This document shows, piece by piece, positions 1-9,635 of a DNA stretch of 64,000 nucleotides. The DNA is taken from the NCBI RefSeq assembly GCF_034092395.1, contig NZ_CP139301.1:558001-622000 (forward strand), in the 5' to 3' direction. The notes under the pieces are model-generated. The model was not told the DNA's origin, searched no databases, and saw only the letters and a list, made by a program, of their open reading frames with translations. The stretch comes from Prochlorococcus sp. MIT 1307. GTDB lineage: Bacteria; Cyanobacteriota; Cyanobacteriia; PCC-6307; Cyanobiaceae. The translations under genes and the position numbers were made by a program. The first letter of the stretch is position 1, and each line of letters starts with the position of its first letter.

Positions 1-1067
1 GTCTTAGTGCAGGAGAACCTAACTTCGATACGCCTGAATTTATAACAGAAGCGGCAGTCCAGGCTCTTCGCGATGGAATTACACGATATGGTCCTGCAGC
101 AGGAGATCCAGAGTTAAGAGAAGCTGTTGCTTCAAAGCTCAGCGAAACCAATCAAATACCAACAAGACCAGAAAACGTTCTAATAACTAATGGTGGAAAG
201 CAGGCAATCTACAATCTTTTTCAGGTAATCCTTAACCCTGGCGATGAGGTGATAATCCCAGCGCCTTATTGGTTGAGTTATCCAGAAATAACTCTTTTAG
301 CAGGTGCAATTCCAAAAACCCTTTCTTCCTCACCAGATGACGGCTTCTGTCTAGATCTAGAAAAATTGGAGCGCATGATCAATAATAAAACCCGCCTCTT
401 AATTCTCAATTCACCGGGCAATCCAACTGGTCGAGTGATGCCTCTAGTGGAGATGAAGCAATTAGCAGAAATTCTTCGAAGACATCCTCAAGTTTTGGTG
501 ATGTCTGATGAAATATATGAATTTCTTCTTAGTGATGGTGAAGTACATTACAGTTTTGCCGCAACTGCTCCAGATCTTGTGAACCGTATCTTCACAGTAA
601 ATGGTTTTGCAAAAGGCTGGGCTATGACAGGTTGGCGACTTGGTTATTTGTCAGGAAACTTAGAAGTTATAAAAGCAGCAAGTGCACTCCAAAGTCAAAG
701 CACTAGCAATGTTTGTAGCTTTGCCCAACGTGGAGCACTCGCAGCACTAACAGGTCCAAGAGATTGTGTTTTTGCAATGGCTAAGAAATATAATTCTCGA
801 AGAGAAATATTATTTAATGGGCTAAATACAATTAAAGGGCTCTCTTTGGTTTCACCCAAAGGAGCTTTTTATGCGTTTCCACAATTGCCCGCAGGCAGCC
901 CAAAGTCAATAAATTTCTGTGAATTAGCTCTAGAAAAAGTTGGCCTTGCAATAGTGCCTGGTGCAGCATTCGGCAACGATAATTGTGTAAGGCTATCTTG
1001 TGCTGTTAGAAGTGGAGTTATCTCAGAAGGTCTTAAGCGCCTAGATCAATTAATCTCACAGCTCTGA
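1..1067 (+). CDS. Class I/II PLP-dependent aminotransferase (5' partial)
   Basis: The reading frame is open from base 3, so the start lies outside the window. It encodes a fold-type I aminotransferase of the aspartate aminotransferase family, a cytosolic enzyme that moves amino groups between an amino acid and a 2-oxo acid using pyridoxal phosphate. Visible landmarks are SAGEPNFDTP near the beginning, RYGPAAGDPELR, the cofactor segment LNSPGNPTGR, SDEIYE, and GFAKGWAMTGWRLGY, which holds the PLP-binding lysine and the phosphate-binding arginine. The C-terminal VRLSCAV matches the carboxylate-binding arginine region. Exact substrate cannot be read from sequence; aspartate is the family default. 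The next gene starts 37 bases downstream on the same strand. Confidence 0.88.
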   Translation, partial: LSAGEPNFDTPEFITEAAVQALRDGITRYGPAAGDPELREAVASKLSETNQIPTRPENVLITNGGKQAIYNLFQVILNPGDEVIIPAPYWLSYPEITLLAGAIPKTLSSSPDDGFCLDLEKLERMINNKTRLLILNSPGNPTGRVMPLVEMKQLAEILRRHPQVLVMSDEIYEFLLSDGEVHYSFAATAPDLVNRIFTVNGFAKGWAMTGWRLGYLSGNLEVIKAASALQSQSTSNVCSFAQRGALAALTGPRDCVFAMAKKYNSRREILFNGLNTIKGLSLVSPKGAFYAFPQLPAGSPKSINFCELALEKVGLAIVPGAAFGNDNCVRLSCAVRSGVISEGLKRLDQLISQL

Positions 1068-1104
1068 AAATATCTAATATTATATGTAGGAAAGATCATA
1101 AATT

Positions 1105-2007
1105 ATGCCTCAAAAAACTCGACGTAGGTTCGTACTCCAATTATTACTGCTAGGAAGCTTATTCATTCCAAATAAAGTTTCTTTAGCCCAACCAAAACTC
1201 TTTATTAGTGCGATTCCAGATCAGAATCCTGAACATTTAAATCGTATGTATGGACTTCTATCCGCAGAATTAAGCAAACAACTGGGAATTCCGGTTAGAT
1301 ACGTTCCCATAACTAATTACCCTGCAGCTGTTAGTGCATTTCGTACAGGCAGCTTAGATTTAGTTTGGTTTGGGGGGCTAACAGGAGTGCAAGCTCGCCT
1401 ACAAAAACCTGGAGCAAAAGTATTAGCTCAAAGAGATATTGATCTTCGTTTCCAAAGTGTTTTCATAGCAAATCTTGCTAGCAAAATCCCAGTAATCAAG
1501 AATCAAGGTGAGCTCAAGCTTCTTAAAAACAGGCGGTTCACATTTGGCTCCGAGAGTTCTACTTCCGGAAGGCTAATGCCTCAATATTTCCTTCAGCAAG
1601 CAGGCGTAGAGATAAGTCACTTCAAAGGAAAGCGTCCAGGCTTTAGCGGAAGCCATGATGCCACACTAGCTCTTGTGCAAAGCGGCTCATATGAAGCTGG
1701 AGTCCTCAACAAACAAGTATGGGAAACGAATCTAAAAAGAAGAAGAGTAGATAAATCAAAAGTCAGAATTATCTGGGAAACACCCACATATAGTGACTAT
1801 CACTGGCTAGCACAAGGGAATTTAGATAGTCGATTTGGCTCAGGGTTTACAAAAAAACTCCAAAAAACAATTCTAGGCTTCAGTAGGGAATCGAAAGCTC
1901 AAGCTAAGATTTTAGAGTTGTTTGGGGCAAATCGTTTTATTCCTGCCTATGACTATCAATATAGAGAGATTGAACTTATTGGACGTCAACTAGGAAAGAT
2001 TAAGTGA
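1105..2007 (+). CDS. phnD: Phosphonate/phosphate-type ABC transporter substrate-binding protein (PhnD-like)
   Basis: A 300-residue exported binding protein. The N terminus has basic residues (KTRRR), a hydrophobic stretch (about 9-23) and a likely cleavage near SLAQP. The body matches the PhnD/PtxB periplasmic binding family, with the segment LDLVWFGGLTGVQAR lining the ligand cleft and TFGSESSTSGRLMPQ in the second lobe. It would capture a phosphorus oxyanion (phosphonate, phosphite or phosphate) in the periplasm and pass it to the permease. Its stop overlaps the start of the ATPase gene by four bases, and the permease follows with another overlap, so the three form a D-C-E operon. Ligand identity is not decided by the sequence. 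Confidence 0.85.
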   Translation: MPQKTRRRFVLQLLLLGSLFIPNKVSLAQPKLFISAIPDQNPEHLNRMYGLLSAELSKQLGIPVRYVPITNYPAAVSAFRTGSLDLVWFGGLTGVQARLQKPGAKVLAQRDIDLRFQSVFIANLASKIPVIKNQGELKLLKNRRFTFGSESSTSGRLMPQYFLQQAGVEISHFKGKRPGFSGSHDATLALVQSGSYEAGVLNKQVWETNLKRRRVDKSKVRIIWETPTYSDYHWLAQGNLDSRFGSGFTKKLQKTILGFSRESKAQAKILELFGANRFIPAYDYQYREIELIGRQLGKIK

Positions 2008-2747
2008 CAAAACTAATTGAACTAAAAGAGGTTTACGTTAGAAGCAAAATTCAATTTAGACTCAAGAATATTAACTTATCCATCGGCAGCGGAGAAAAGG
2101 TTGCACTCCTTGGTCAAAGTGGCTCTGGGAAGAGCACACTCATACAAGTAGCTAATGGTAGTTTAATACCAACTCTTGGCCAGGCCACATGGAGAGGCGT
2201 CCCACTTAAGCACTTAACATCTAAACAACGCCAAAGAATAGCAACACTATGGCAAGACTTACGCTTAGTGGAAGAACTTACAGTTTCTCAAAATATCAAC
2301 ACAGGAGCCTTGGGTCATCATAGTTTTTTGTGGGCATTCAGGAACTTGCTTGGAAGAATTGAAACCAAAGAATGTCTAACATGCCTTAAAGAAGCAGGAT
2401 TAGAACATAAGTATCTAAGAGTACCAGTTACAGAACTTTCAGGAGGACAACGACAAAGGGTAGCCATAGCACGTCTACTAATACAGCAAGGAGAGTTGCT
2501 CCTTTGTGATGAGCCATTATCAAGCCTTGATCCAACTCTTATCAATGAGGTCCTAGAACTTTTGCTGAAAAAAAAAGCAGTTCAAGTAATTAGAATTCCA
2601 GACACTTGTCTTATCAGTCTTCACCGTCCTGATTTGATTTCCAATTTCACACGTGTAATAGGATTAAAAGCAGGAGAAATAATTCTAGATTGCTCGCCAA
2701 ACGTACTTGGGTCATCAGAGATTAATTCTCTATACCGGGACAAATGA
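2004..2747 (+). CDS. phnC: Phosphonate-type ABC transporter ATP-binding protein (PhnC-like)
   Basis: A 247-residue ABC ATPase. It shows Walker A GQSGSGKST (about residues 37-45), the Q-loop region TLWQDLRLVEELT, the signature LSGGQRQR (about 145-152) and Walker B LLLCDEPLSSLDP. It powers import by the PhnD/PhnE partners encoded on either side. It is translationally coupled: it overlaps the upstream binding-protein gene by four bases and the downstream permease gene by four bases. The central stretch SFLWAFRNLLG resembles the PhnC-specific insertion seen in family members that drive phosphonate transporters, supporting this family rather than a generic importer ATPase. Confidence 0.85.
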   Translation: MTKLIELKEVYVRSKIQFRLKNINLSIGSGEKVALLGQSGSGKSTLIQVANGSLIPTLGQATWRGVPLKHLTSKQRQRIATLWQDLRLVEELTVSQNINTGALGHHSFLWAFRNLLGRIETKECLTCLKEAGLEHKYLRVPVTELSGGQRQRVAIARLLIQQGELLLCDEPLSSLDPTLINEVLELLLKKKAVQVIRIPDTCLISLHRPDLISNFTRVIGLKAGEIILDCSPNVLGSSEINSLYRDK

Positions 2748-4306
2748 GTCAATCTAAGCCTTCACTAGTATTAATTACGATCTTACCCGCACTAGCATTA
2801 ATCCCTGTGCTAGTTAAGATCTTAACAGAAATCCACAGCGGTGGGTTACATCTCTTATTTGAATTTTTCTCCGCATCTGTCCATCCATCTCTACATCCAG
2901 TAGTAATTCATAATGCATGGAGAGGGTTACAAGTCACTATTGCAACTGCATTACTAAGTTGGATATTTAGCATGTTGGGAGGAATAATATTAGGCCTACT
3001 AAGTTCAAATATCTTCTGGAAAATCTTTGAAGCCCCCCCCTGGCAGCCAATACTCATAAGACGACTCTTAGCAATACCAAGAAGCATCCATGAACTCATT
3101 TGGGGGTTACTTCTACTTCAATTATTTGGAATGAGTACATCAATAGCGATTATTGCAATATGCATTCCCTATTCGTCCTTAGTGGCAAGAGTTTTGTCTG
3201 ATCAAATAGACAGCTTGGATCACCGAAGTCTTATGGCTCTTAGGCAAGGAGGCGTTGCGCCTCTTAGCGCTTTAACAACAGCCTTGTTGCCAGCGATGAT
3301 TCCCATAATTAATAGTTACGGCGGGTATCGATTGGAATGTGCTTTGCGTGGAGCGACAATGCTTGGAGTGTTTGGGATGGGAGGAATAGGTACAGAGCTG
3401 CAATTAACGCTTCAGTCCCTTGAGTTTAAAGAGATGTGGACATCATTGTGGATGCTAGGTGGGGTGATGTTCACTCTAGAAACAATCTTAAACTGGAGGC
3501 GCATGTCCTTTAGAACCTCAAAGAAAATCAACGGAAAGCTCTGGATTTCACTTGTATTGATGTTCACAACCATAGGGATATCTTGGATATGGCTACAATC
3601 ACTAGATATTCAATTAATAGGAAGTTTTATTTGGCATCCAATTCCTTTACCAACAATCATTGATATAAAATACGCAATAATGGAATTACCATGGATAGAT
3701 CTAATTAGTAGTACGTTATTAATAACTATTCTTGCAGCAGGTATTGCAATTGGCACGCCTCCTTTAGGAATGATGCTATTTCCAAACCAATTAGGGCAAA
3801 CAATACAAAAAGTTCTTTGGGCATTTCTTAGATTAATTCCACCGCCACTATCTGCTCTTCTTTTATTGCTCTGCACAAGTCCCAGCCTTTCAGTAGCTTC
3901 TTTAGCACTAGGGCTCCATAACCTTGGGGTAATGGGACGCCTACTTAACGAAGGGATCAATCAACAAAGCAACAACATTTACGGTGCAATAAAGTGTATA
4001 GGTTCAGGAGATCGTTTAGCCTGGCTACATGGCCATCTATGTCCACAAACAAAAAGCTATCTAGCTTATGCCGCATACAGAGCAGATGTTTTGTTGAGAG
4101 AAACAGCTGTAGTGGGTGTCGTAGGTGGTGCTGGCCTTGGATGGCAACTACAAGAATCACTAAGTTCTTTTGACTGGAGCCAAGTGGCTGTGATCACGAC
4201 TACATTTAGCCTTATAACTTTAGTTGGAGAAAGCATGAGTGAAAAAGTACGCCATTACTGGCTCAAACCAGCAAATAGTTCACAAAAACTATTGATCCAA
4301 TCCTAA
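2744..4306 (+). CDS. phnE: Fused phosphonate-type ABC permease (PhnE-PhnE)
   Basis: A 520-residue inner-membrane permease, about twice the length of ordinary PhnE. It contains two permease halves in one chain: each has several hydrophobic helices and its own coupling-loop/glycine-rich motif, GATMLGVFGMGGIG in the first half (about 204-217) and VVGVVGGAGLGWQ in the second (about 455-467). One polypeptide can therefore supply the whole transmembrane channel. It sits last in the D-C-E operon and overlaps the ATPase gene by four bases. The fusion is real as read: there is no internal stop. Family assignment is firm; the substrate remains open among phosphonate, phosphite and phosphate. Confidence 0.85.
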   Translation: MSQSKPSLVLITILPALALIPVLVKILTEIHSGGLHLLFEFFSASVHPSLHPVVIHNAWRGLQVTIATALLSWIFSMLGGIILGLLSSNIFWKIFEAPPWQPILIRRLLAIPRSIHELIWGLLLLQLFGMSTSIAIIAICIPYSSLVARVLSDQIDSLDHRSLMALRQGGVAPLSALTTALLPAMIPIINSYGGYRLECALRGATMLGVFGMGGIGTELQLTLQSLEFKEMWTSLWMLGGVMFTLETILNWRRMSFRTSKKINGKLWISLVLMFTTIGISWIWLQSLDIQLIGSFIWHPIPLPTIIDIKYAIMELPWIDLISSTLLITILAAGIAIGTPPLGMMLFPNQLGQTIQKVLWAFLRLIPPPLSALLLLLCTSPSLSVASLALGLHNLGVMGRLLNEGINQQSNNIYGAIKCIGSGDRLAWLHGHLCPQTKSYLAYAAYRADVLLRETAVVGVVGGAGLGWQLQESLSSFDWSQVAVITTTFSLITLVGESMSEKVRHYWLKPANSSQKLLIQS

Positions 4307-4327
4307 ATTCCTTCCTATATTGTTGAA

Positions 4328-5005
4328 ATGATAGAGAATCCCAAACGACTACTTATCATTGGAGATAGTGGGGTATACGGATGGGGAGATATAGAAGAAG
4401 GAGGTTGGTGTGAGCGACTACGGCGAAAGTGGATGAACCTACCAGGAGCCCCAATTTTGTATCCCTTAGGGGTACGTGGAGATGGCTTAGAAAAGGTTGC
4501 AAAGCGCTGGCAAAATGAATGGGAATGTCGAGGCGAGCTACGACGACAAGTTCCTGATGGATTATTGATCTCAGTGGGAATTAATGACACCGCACGAGTA
4601 GGCAGACCCGATGGAAGACCACAACTATCGACAGAAGCTTTTAATTTTGGATTAATGCAACTCCTTAAGCAAGTCAAGAATCAAACCAAAGTAATGGTCA
4701 TGGGTCTAACACCTGTCGACGAAGCTGTTATGCCATTTGCCGACTGTTTATGGTATTCCAATGAAGCCGCCTCAATTTATGAAGCACAAATTGAGGCGGC
4801 TTGCTTAGAACTTGATGTGCCATTTTTGCCACTGCATCGAGCGATGCTCACTGAAACCAATTGGATCAGTTGGATTGAGCCCGATGGTATTCACCTGAAT
4901 ACCAATGGCCATTATTGGGTTTACAACAAAGTAATGAATTGGCCCGCGCTACTTAAATGGGCTGGACTTAAGCAACTAGAAAATTTAACGCCTTCAGTTC
5001 TCTGA
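4328..5005 (+). CDS. SGNH/GDSL-family hydrolase
   Basis: A 225-residue cytosolic SGNH-fold esterase or lipase-like hydrolase. Block I is IIGDSGVYGWGD with the nucleophile serine in GDS (residue 14). Block III is VGINDTAR with the oxyanion asparagine. Block V is EPDGIHLNTNGH, holding the catalytic aspartate and histidine (D-x-x-H). No signal peptide is evident, so it probably acts in the cytoplasm. It lies 21 bases after the transporter operon in the same direction and may be cotranscribed, but nothing links it to phosphonate use. The substrate is unknown; members act on acyl esters or carbohydrate esters. Confidence 0.82.
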   Translation: MIENPKRLLIIGDSGVYGWGDIEEGGWCERLRRKWMNLPGAPILYPLGVRGDGLEKVAKRWQNEWECRGELRRQVPDGLLISVGINDTARVGRPDGRPQLSTEAFNFGLMQLLKQVKNQTKVMVMGLTPVDEAVMPFADCLWYSNEAASIYEAQIEAACLELDVPFLPLHRAMLTETNWISWIEPDGIHLNTNGHYWVYNKVMNWPALLKWAGLKQLENLTPSVL

Positions 5006-5020
5006 GGAATTTAAGCATAA

Positions 5021-5764
5021 TTAGCCCCACCAATAGGCGATGGTCATTGCAGTCAAGGCTGCAAAACATGTTTGCAAGAAATTGATCATCTCGTTTGTCA
5101 GACCAACTAATCTTTGTTGAACGACAGCCCCTAAAAAACTTTCAAATAAAGTTGCTACAAAGCCCATAACAAAAATAAGAACGCCAAAAGATCCTATTTC
5201 TACAAAAAACAAACTCACTATTGAAAAAGTCATTAGGAAGCTTCCTAAAACACTCGCAAAGGTACCTTCAATGCTTATCGCTCCATCTGTTCCAACTGGA
5301 ACTTGCTTTAAAGAGGTAATAAGCACTGTTTTGGTCCCCCATCTTTTACCAATTTCGCTGCCAAAGGTATCTGCCAACTTCGCAGCAAAGCTTGCAGCAA
5401 ATCCAATAAGCAATAATTTTTGCGAGCCAAATTCTGCACCAATCAAAAGTGCTAGGCAAGCACCAGTAGCGGCAGACCCCCACAGATTTTCAGGTCCACG
5501 GCAACCATCACGCCCTTCAGCAAGTCCTGCCTTTTTCTTGCGTGCAAACCCAAGTCTTGTAACTAATGAGCCAAAACAAAGATATAAGACTACAGAAAGC
5601 CATCCACGCCAACCTAAACAGCCCCAAAGAATAGTGCCAAGTGCACCCGCATGAACCCAACCAGAACGTGTCAGCAAGGGAACACGTTGAGCAAATGCAA
5701 TTAAAAGTGCATTCAAACAAAAAGCCCAAAGCCATACAGATTCAATTGGAATTAAGGAGATCAT
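5021..5764 (-). CDS. DUF92/VTE6-like membrane protein (phytyl-phosphate kinase family)
   Basis: A 247-residue integral membrane protein with about six hydrophobic helices. It matches the DUF92 family that includes plant VTE6, which phosphorylates phytyl phosphate to phytyl diphosphate for tocopherol and phylloquinone/chlorophyll recycling. Characteristic segments are SAATGACLALL, GFAASFAAKLADTFGSEIGKRWG and VPVGTDGAISIEGTFAS, the last two being the polar conserved patches facing the active site. It is convergent with the SGNH hydrolase gene and is followed, reading on the minus strand, by nothing closely spaced. Function is by family; activity in this organism is inference. Confidence 0.8.
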   Translation of the reverse strand: MISLIPIESVWLWAFCLNALLIAFAQRVPLLTRSGWVHAGALGTILWGCLGWRGWLSVVLYLCFGSLVTRLGFARKKKAGLAEGRDGCRGPENLWGSAATGACLALLIGAEFGSQKLLLIGFAASFAAKLADTFGSEIGKRWGTKTVLITSLKQVPVGTDGAISIEGTFASVLGSFLMTFSIVSLFFVEIGSFGVLIFVMGFVATLFESFLGAVVQQRLVGLTNEMINFLQTCFAALTAMTIAYWWG

Positions 5765-5819
5765 TAATCCGTCAGGTGAACTTACAAAAACTAATCATGG
5801 CTAACAGTTCAAAAAATTT

Positions 5820-6590
5820 CTACTTGACAGAACAAGACTTATTTCGCCTCCACGCTACTAATAACTGAGTCGCAGAAACTGCTGCGGTAGATGTTCTCAT
5901 AATCGACTCTCCGAGGTGAACTTCAACACAACCAGCTTCTCTAGCCAACAACTGTTCTTGAAACGTCCATCCCCCTTCAGGCCCAATAGCAACCCATATC
6001 TCTTCTATTTCCTTCTCAAATCCAGAAACCCATTCTTGAAGATCCTCTAATCTCAGCAATCGAGGAGAAGCAAAAGCAAAGGCTGCTTTGCTTGGCTTTT
6101 TCTTTAACCAATCTTGAACATCTACAACCGAACGAAACTCCGGCTTCCAAAGACGCTCTGACTGCTCAACAGCCTCTCGAATAATCCCATCCCATCTAGC
6201 TAACTTCCCTTCTGCTTTTGTGCGCACAATGCCACGTTCAGAAATAAGCGGTTGAATAATGTCAACTCCAATCTCACAACTCATTCGAAGTAATTCATTC
6301 AACCCCCTCTTTGGCAAGACGACTGCTAATCCAACTAATGGCTTTGGAGACGATTGTACTTTTAAAGGGCATTCTAAAGATGTGGAGAGCTGTATTGAAT
6401 GCTGCTCAACCAAATTAGCTCTCCATAAATGGCCAATACCATCAACTATCTCTATGGCATCTCCCTGTCTAAGGCGAAGTACATGACATAGATAATGCAC
6501 CTCCTTTTGGTTCAGAGTTAAAACCCTGTCAATTTCACTTGTTGCATTTAATCGACCTCGCTCGATCAATAAGCGCCTTAATTCAGCCAC
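5820..6590 (-). CDS. rsmE: 16S rRNA (uracil(1498)-N(3))-methyltransferase
   Basis: A 256-residue SPOUT-class methyltransferase that methylates N3 of U1498 in 16S rRNA in the 30S subunit. The N-terminal PUA-like portion contains HYLCHVLRLRQGD. The C-terminal SPOUT knot includes AVVLPKRGLNELLRMSCEIG, IGPEGGWTFQEQ and LGESIMRTSTAA, the S-adenosylmethionine-binding loops typical of RsmE. The length matches the family. Its stop lies about 55 bases from the neighbouring DUF92 gene and its start is 8 bases downstream of the DUF3531 gene's stop, so the minus-strand genes DUF3531, rsmE and possibly DUF92 may be cotranscribed. Confidence 0.9.
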   Translation of the reverse strand: MAELRRLLIERGRLNATSEIDRVLTLNQKEVHYLCHVLRLRQGDAIEIVDGIGHLWRANLVEQHSIQLSTSLECPLKVQSSPKPLVGLAVVLPKRGLNELLRMSCEIGVDIIQPLISERGIVRTKAEGKLARWDGIIREAVEQSERLWKPEFRSVVDVQDWLKKKPSKAAFAFASPRLLRLEDLQEWVSGFEKEIEEIWVAIGPEGGWTFQEQLLAREAGCVEVHLGESIMRTSTAAVSATQLLVAWRRNKSCSVK

Positions 6591-6598
6591 AGAAATCT

Positions 6599-7048
6599 TT
6601 AATCCTCTGCAGAAAAAATTGCATCTGGATGATCATCCACCCCCCAGTCTTCATTAACCCCTCCAATCAACAACTCCTCTATCTGAACAAAGTCAACATT
6701 TATCCGATGCAATGAATTTATTAAAACATCTATTGCAATAGCATCACAAGTACCCAAGTCAACCCAACAGCGTGCCCACTTTCCTAGATACTCCAATTCA
6801 CCCAGGTTATGCATTAAAGAAGGCAAAGTATTAGAAATTTCTTCATTGTCGTAGACCATCCAACTCAAATCAGAGCCCTCCTCCTGAGATTGAAGGTTTG
6901 AAGCATTAAAACCGCCTAAGCGACCAATTACATACCAACTATCAAATACACCATCGACATAATCTCTTTCAGCCTTGCTCGGCACATCATGAAAGTGCAT
7001 CCAAATCCAACAATTGAATGGATCCACCTCTCGAAAACGAACTTGCAT
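6599..7048 (-). CDS. DUF3531 family protein
   Basis: A 149-residue soluble acidic protein, matching the DUF3531 family shared by cyanobacteria and plastids. It begins with MQVRFREVDPFNCWIW and contains the conserved VDGVFDSWYVIGRLGGFNA region and a C-terminal acidic tail. No catalytic motif can be recognised and the function of the family is not known to me. It directly precedes rsmE on the same strand (8 bases apart), suggesting cotranscription. No signal peptide or membrane segment is visible. Confidence 0.75.
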   Translation of the reverse strand: MQVRFREVDPFNCWIWMHFHDVPSKAERDYVDGVFDSWYVIGRLGGFNASNLQSQEEGSDLSWMVYDNEEISNTLPSLMHNLGELEYLGKWARCWVDLGTCDAIAIDVLINSLHRINVDFVQIEELLIGGVNEDWGVDDHPDAIFSAED

Positions 7049-7160
7049 AAAATTGAGAAATTGTTTGAATCATCACTATCGCAAGCTATAGGAGAATTAC
7101 CCAGAAATCATTAATGGCTCAAAATGCAAAATCATCTTGCGAAGTAAAGGTTGTATCCAA

Positions 7161-7799
7161 ATGCTAGAGCTAAAAAAACTTCTCTATCAGCCCGCCACTG
7201 CGGAAAAACCTATATTGAAAGAAGTAAGCCTACAAGCAAATCTAGGCGAACCAATCTTAATTGCAGGAGCAAGTGGAAGTGGTAAAACAACACTTGTAGA
7301 AATTATCAGTGGACTAAGCAAGCCTCAAAAAGGATTAATTTGCTGGAATAAAAAGCCACTTAAAGCATCTCAAAGGAGATTACTATGTGGTGTGGTTTTT
7401 CAATTCCCTGAACGTTATTTTCTAGGTCTGACAGTTGCACAGGAATTACGTTTAGGTCATCGTCGGCTTGAAGGAGAAGCACAATCAAAGGCTTTACAAA
7501 GTGTTGGGCTCTCTGAGATTGATCTGCGACAAGCGCCGGAGCGATTAAGCGGAGGACAACAACGACGCCTAGCTATTGCAGTGCAATTGCTAAGAAAACC
7601 AAATGTTCTTTTGCTTGATGAGCCAACTGCTGGCCTTGATTGGTCAGTAAGGAATGAGGTGCTTGAGCTACTGGCATACATTTCGAAAAAACAAGTCCTT
7701 ATTGTTGTGACCCACGAACCAGAACTCTTTAAAGGCTTGTTGAGTTCAACTTATCTGCTGAAAGAAGGCCATCTACTTCCTATGACAACATTGGACTAA
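7161..7799 (+). CDS. ABC transporter ATP-binding protein (ECF-like)
   Basis: A 212-residue ABC ATPase with Walker A GASGSGKTT (about residues 36-44), Q-loop FQFPERYFLG, signature LSGGQQRR and Walker B VLLLDEPTAGLD. The FPE Q-loop and compact size resemble energy-coupling-factor ATPases and the plant chloroplast ABCI (NAP14-like) proteins rather than importer ATPases with long C-terminal domains. I prefer the ATG at 7161, giving MLELKKLLYQ; an in-frame TTG at 7137 would add eight residues. No permease gene is adjacent, so the transport partner is elsewhere. The redox chaperone gene hslO starts 15 bases downstream. Confidence 0.8.
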   Translation: MLELKKLLYQPATAEKPILKEVSLQANLGEPILIAGASGSGKTTLVEIISGLSKPQKGLICWNKKPLKASQRRLLCGVVFQFPERYFLGLTVAQELRLGHRRLEGEAQSKALQSVGLSEIDLRQAPERLSGGQQRRLAIAVQLLRKPNVLLLDEPTAGLDWSVRNEVLELLAYISKKQVLIVVTHEPELFKGLLSSTYLLKEGHLLPMTTLD

Positions 7800-7813
7800 T
7801 TTAATTTCTATTT

Positions 7814-8719
7814 ATGACCGACCGCCTGGTAAGAGCAACAGCTGCAAATGGCGGAATAAGGCTTGTTGCTGTAACTACAACAGAAGCAACTAGAGAAGCA
7901 CGCAGAAGACACTCACTTTCTTATCTGACAACAGTAATGCTTGGAAGAGCCATGAGTGCAGGGCTATTACTTGCAAGTTCAATGAAAGTGAGCCATGGAA
8001 GAGTAACCCTTAGGGTCGGTTCAGATGGGCCATTAGGTGGGTTAATGGTCGATGCAGGTAGAGATGGAACAGTGAGAGGCTACGTCGGGAACCCGAAATT
8101 AGAAATAGATCTAATCAAGGACAAGAAGGGGCAATACTCATTTGACTTTAAATCTGCCGCTGGAACTGGTTATCTACATGTAGTGCGTGATGAAGGCAAA
8201 GGAAAACCTTTCACTAGCACAGTAGAGATTGTCAATGGCGGCATAGGAGAAGATATTGCTTCTTATCTTCTTCACTCAGAGCAAACTCCATCTGCAGTTT
8301 TTGTCGGAGAAAAAATAACAAAAAGCGAAATGAATTGCTGTGGTGGATTATTAGTACAAGTTCTACCAAAAGCAGCCGAAGAACCTGCCTTGGTAGCTCT
8401 ATTAGAAGAACGTTGTAAAGAAATAACTTGCTTTAGTGAAAGACTAGAAAAATACCAAAATGAGCTATTGAAACTTCTCAAAGATGTATTCCCAGATCTA
8501 GATTCTAGCTCTATAGAAGATTCTTCTAATTCACAAGAAATATATTTCAAATGTAGTTGTTCAAAACATCGTAGTCTTGCCTCGCTAAAATTACTTGGAA
8601 AGCAAGAGTTAACCGCTATGCTTGAGGACGATGGGCAAGCTGAACTGACCTGTCACTTCTGTAACAATGTCTATTTAATAACAAGTAATGAACTAGAAGC
8701 ACTTTTGAATGAAGACTAG
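7814..8719 (+). CDS. hslO: Redox-regulated chaperone Hsp33
   Basis: A 301-residue cytosolic holdase that is switched on by oxidation. Zinc is bound in the reduced state by four C-terminal cysteines, seen here as CSC near residue 249 and CHFC near residue 281. Upon oxidation these form disulfides and unfold the linker, exposing substrate sites. The N-terminal domain contains [13 protein letters not shown] and [16 protein letters not shown], typical of Hsp33. Length is normal. It sits 15 bases after the ABC ATPase gene. Such a chaperone suits a phototroph exposed to reactive oxygen. Confidence 0.93.
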   Translation: MTDRLVRATAANGGIRLVAVTTTEATREARRRHSLSYLTTVMLGRAMSAGLLLASSMKVSHGRVTLRVGSDGPLGGLMVDAGRDGTVRGYVGNPKLEIDLIKDKKGQYSFDFKSAAGTGYLHVVRDEGKGKPFTSTVEIVNGGIGEDIASYLLHSEQTPSAVFVGEKITKSEMNCCGGLLVQVLPKAAEEPALVALLEERCKEITCFSERLEKYQNELLKLLKDVFPDLDSSSIEDSSNSQEIYFKCSCSKHRSLASLKLLGKQELTAMLEDDGQAELTCHFCNNVYLITSNELEALLNED

Positions 8720-8761
8720 GTGCCCCATTGGGTTCAAAATATAAAGAGTTAAGTACATAAA

Positions 8762-9451
8762 TCAATCAAGTAAAAGCGACCCAACCCAAATCAGAATTAC
8801 AGCAGGCAAAGCCTCTAAATGGGCACTAGAAATAGAAATCGCAAATGCCGATGATTCAGTAATTACATTACTTAGGAGGCCGCCTAATATCAATCCAAAA
8901 GAGAGTAAAAGTACACTCCAGCCCAATGAAGGTAAAGGACGTCTTCCCCTTTTAACTTGACTAATAAATAAACCTAAAGTTGATAATGAAAGAATTACCT
9001 GGATGCTTTCCTTTGGCGAAGCCAAAATAAGAACAGTTGCAAGCAATCCTAATGCAAGTCGTATTGTTAAACCTTGCCCCTCTACTAAGGCTAAGGTTGG
9101 TAAAAATCCGTTCGAATCAGATTCTTTCGTAGAGAAATTAAGATCTTTTAATCTTGTCAAAAGTGAGTTGTCACCATCACCTCCTGAACCAATATTCCGT
9201 TCCTCTCTCTTGGAGGCATTAACGGCAGCATTACTAACTTTTCCAAGCTGCCTTTCCTTGAGACTTACCATCAACAAAGCATCATAAGAAGATTCTATCC
9301 TTGCTTTTTCTAATGGATCCTCTCCAACCTCAATTAATCTCTTGTCTCTAGCCTTCTGTACTTCATCAAAACTTGCATTAGGCCCTACTCCAAGTGTGGA
9401 ATAGGGGTCTTGTGAGCCTGAAGATGAACTGGAGTTAGTGCCCGAAGCCAT
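8762..9451 (-). CDS. CPP1-like (DUF3353) J-like membrane protein
   Basis: A 229-residue protein with an N-terminal J-domain-like segment (DPYSTLGVGPNASFDEVQKARD, about 15-37) lacking a clear HPD tripeptide, followed by a linker and four hydrophobic helices (about 128-229). This is the layout of the CPP1/DUF3353 family of cyanobacteria and plastids, where the plant member protects light-dependent protochlorophyllide oxidoreductase. Location would be the cytoplasmic or thylakoid membrane. It is convergent with hslO. The role in this organism is inferred from the family only. Confidence 0.75.
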   Translation of the reverse strand: MASGTNSSSSSGSQDPYSTLGVGPNASFDEVQKARDKRLIEVGEDPLEKARIESSYDALLMVSLKERQLGKVSNAAVNASKREERNIGSGGDGDNSLLTRLKDLNFSTKESDSNGFLPTLALVEGQGLTIRLALGLLATVLILASPKESIQVILSLSTLGLFISQVKRGRRPLPSLGWSVLLLSFGLILGGLLSNVITESSAFAISISSAHLEALPAVILIWVGSLLLD

Positions 9452-9635
9452 AAGGAATAAGTAACAGAAGGCCTCTTGAAAGAGTTTTCAAAAGAATTCA
9501 AGTGACGTAAAACTAAAAATAGCAAAACTTTATCTTGATTTGATAGCTATTACTAGAATCGTTCCTAAAAAAAATGCAATTCTAGTAATCACCCATGCTC
9601 ATCTTTATCAATACCCAATCTAATTGGCTAATCAC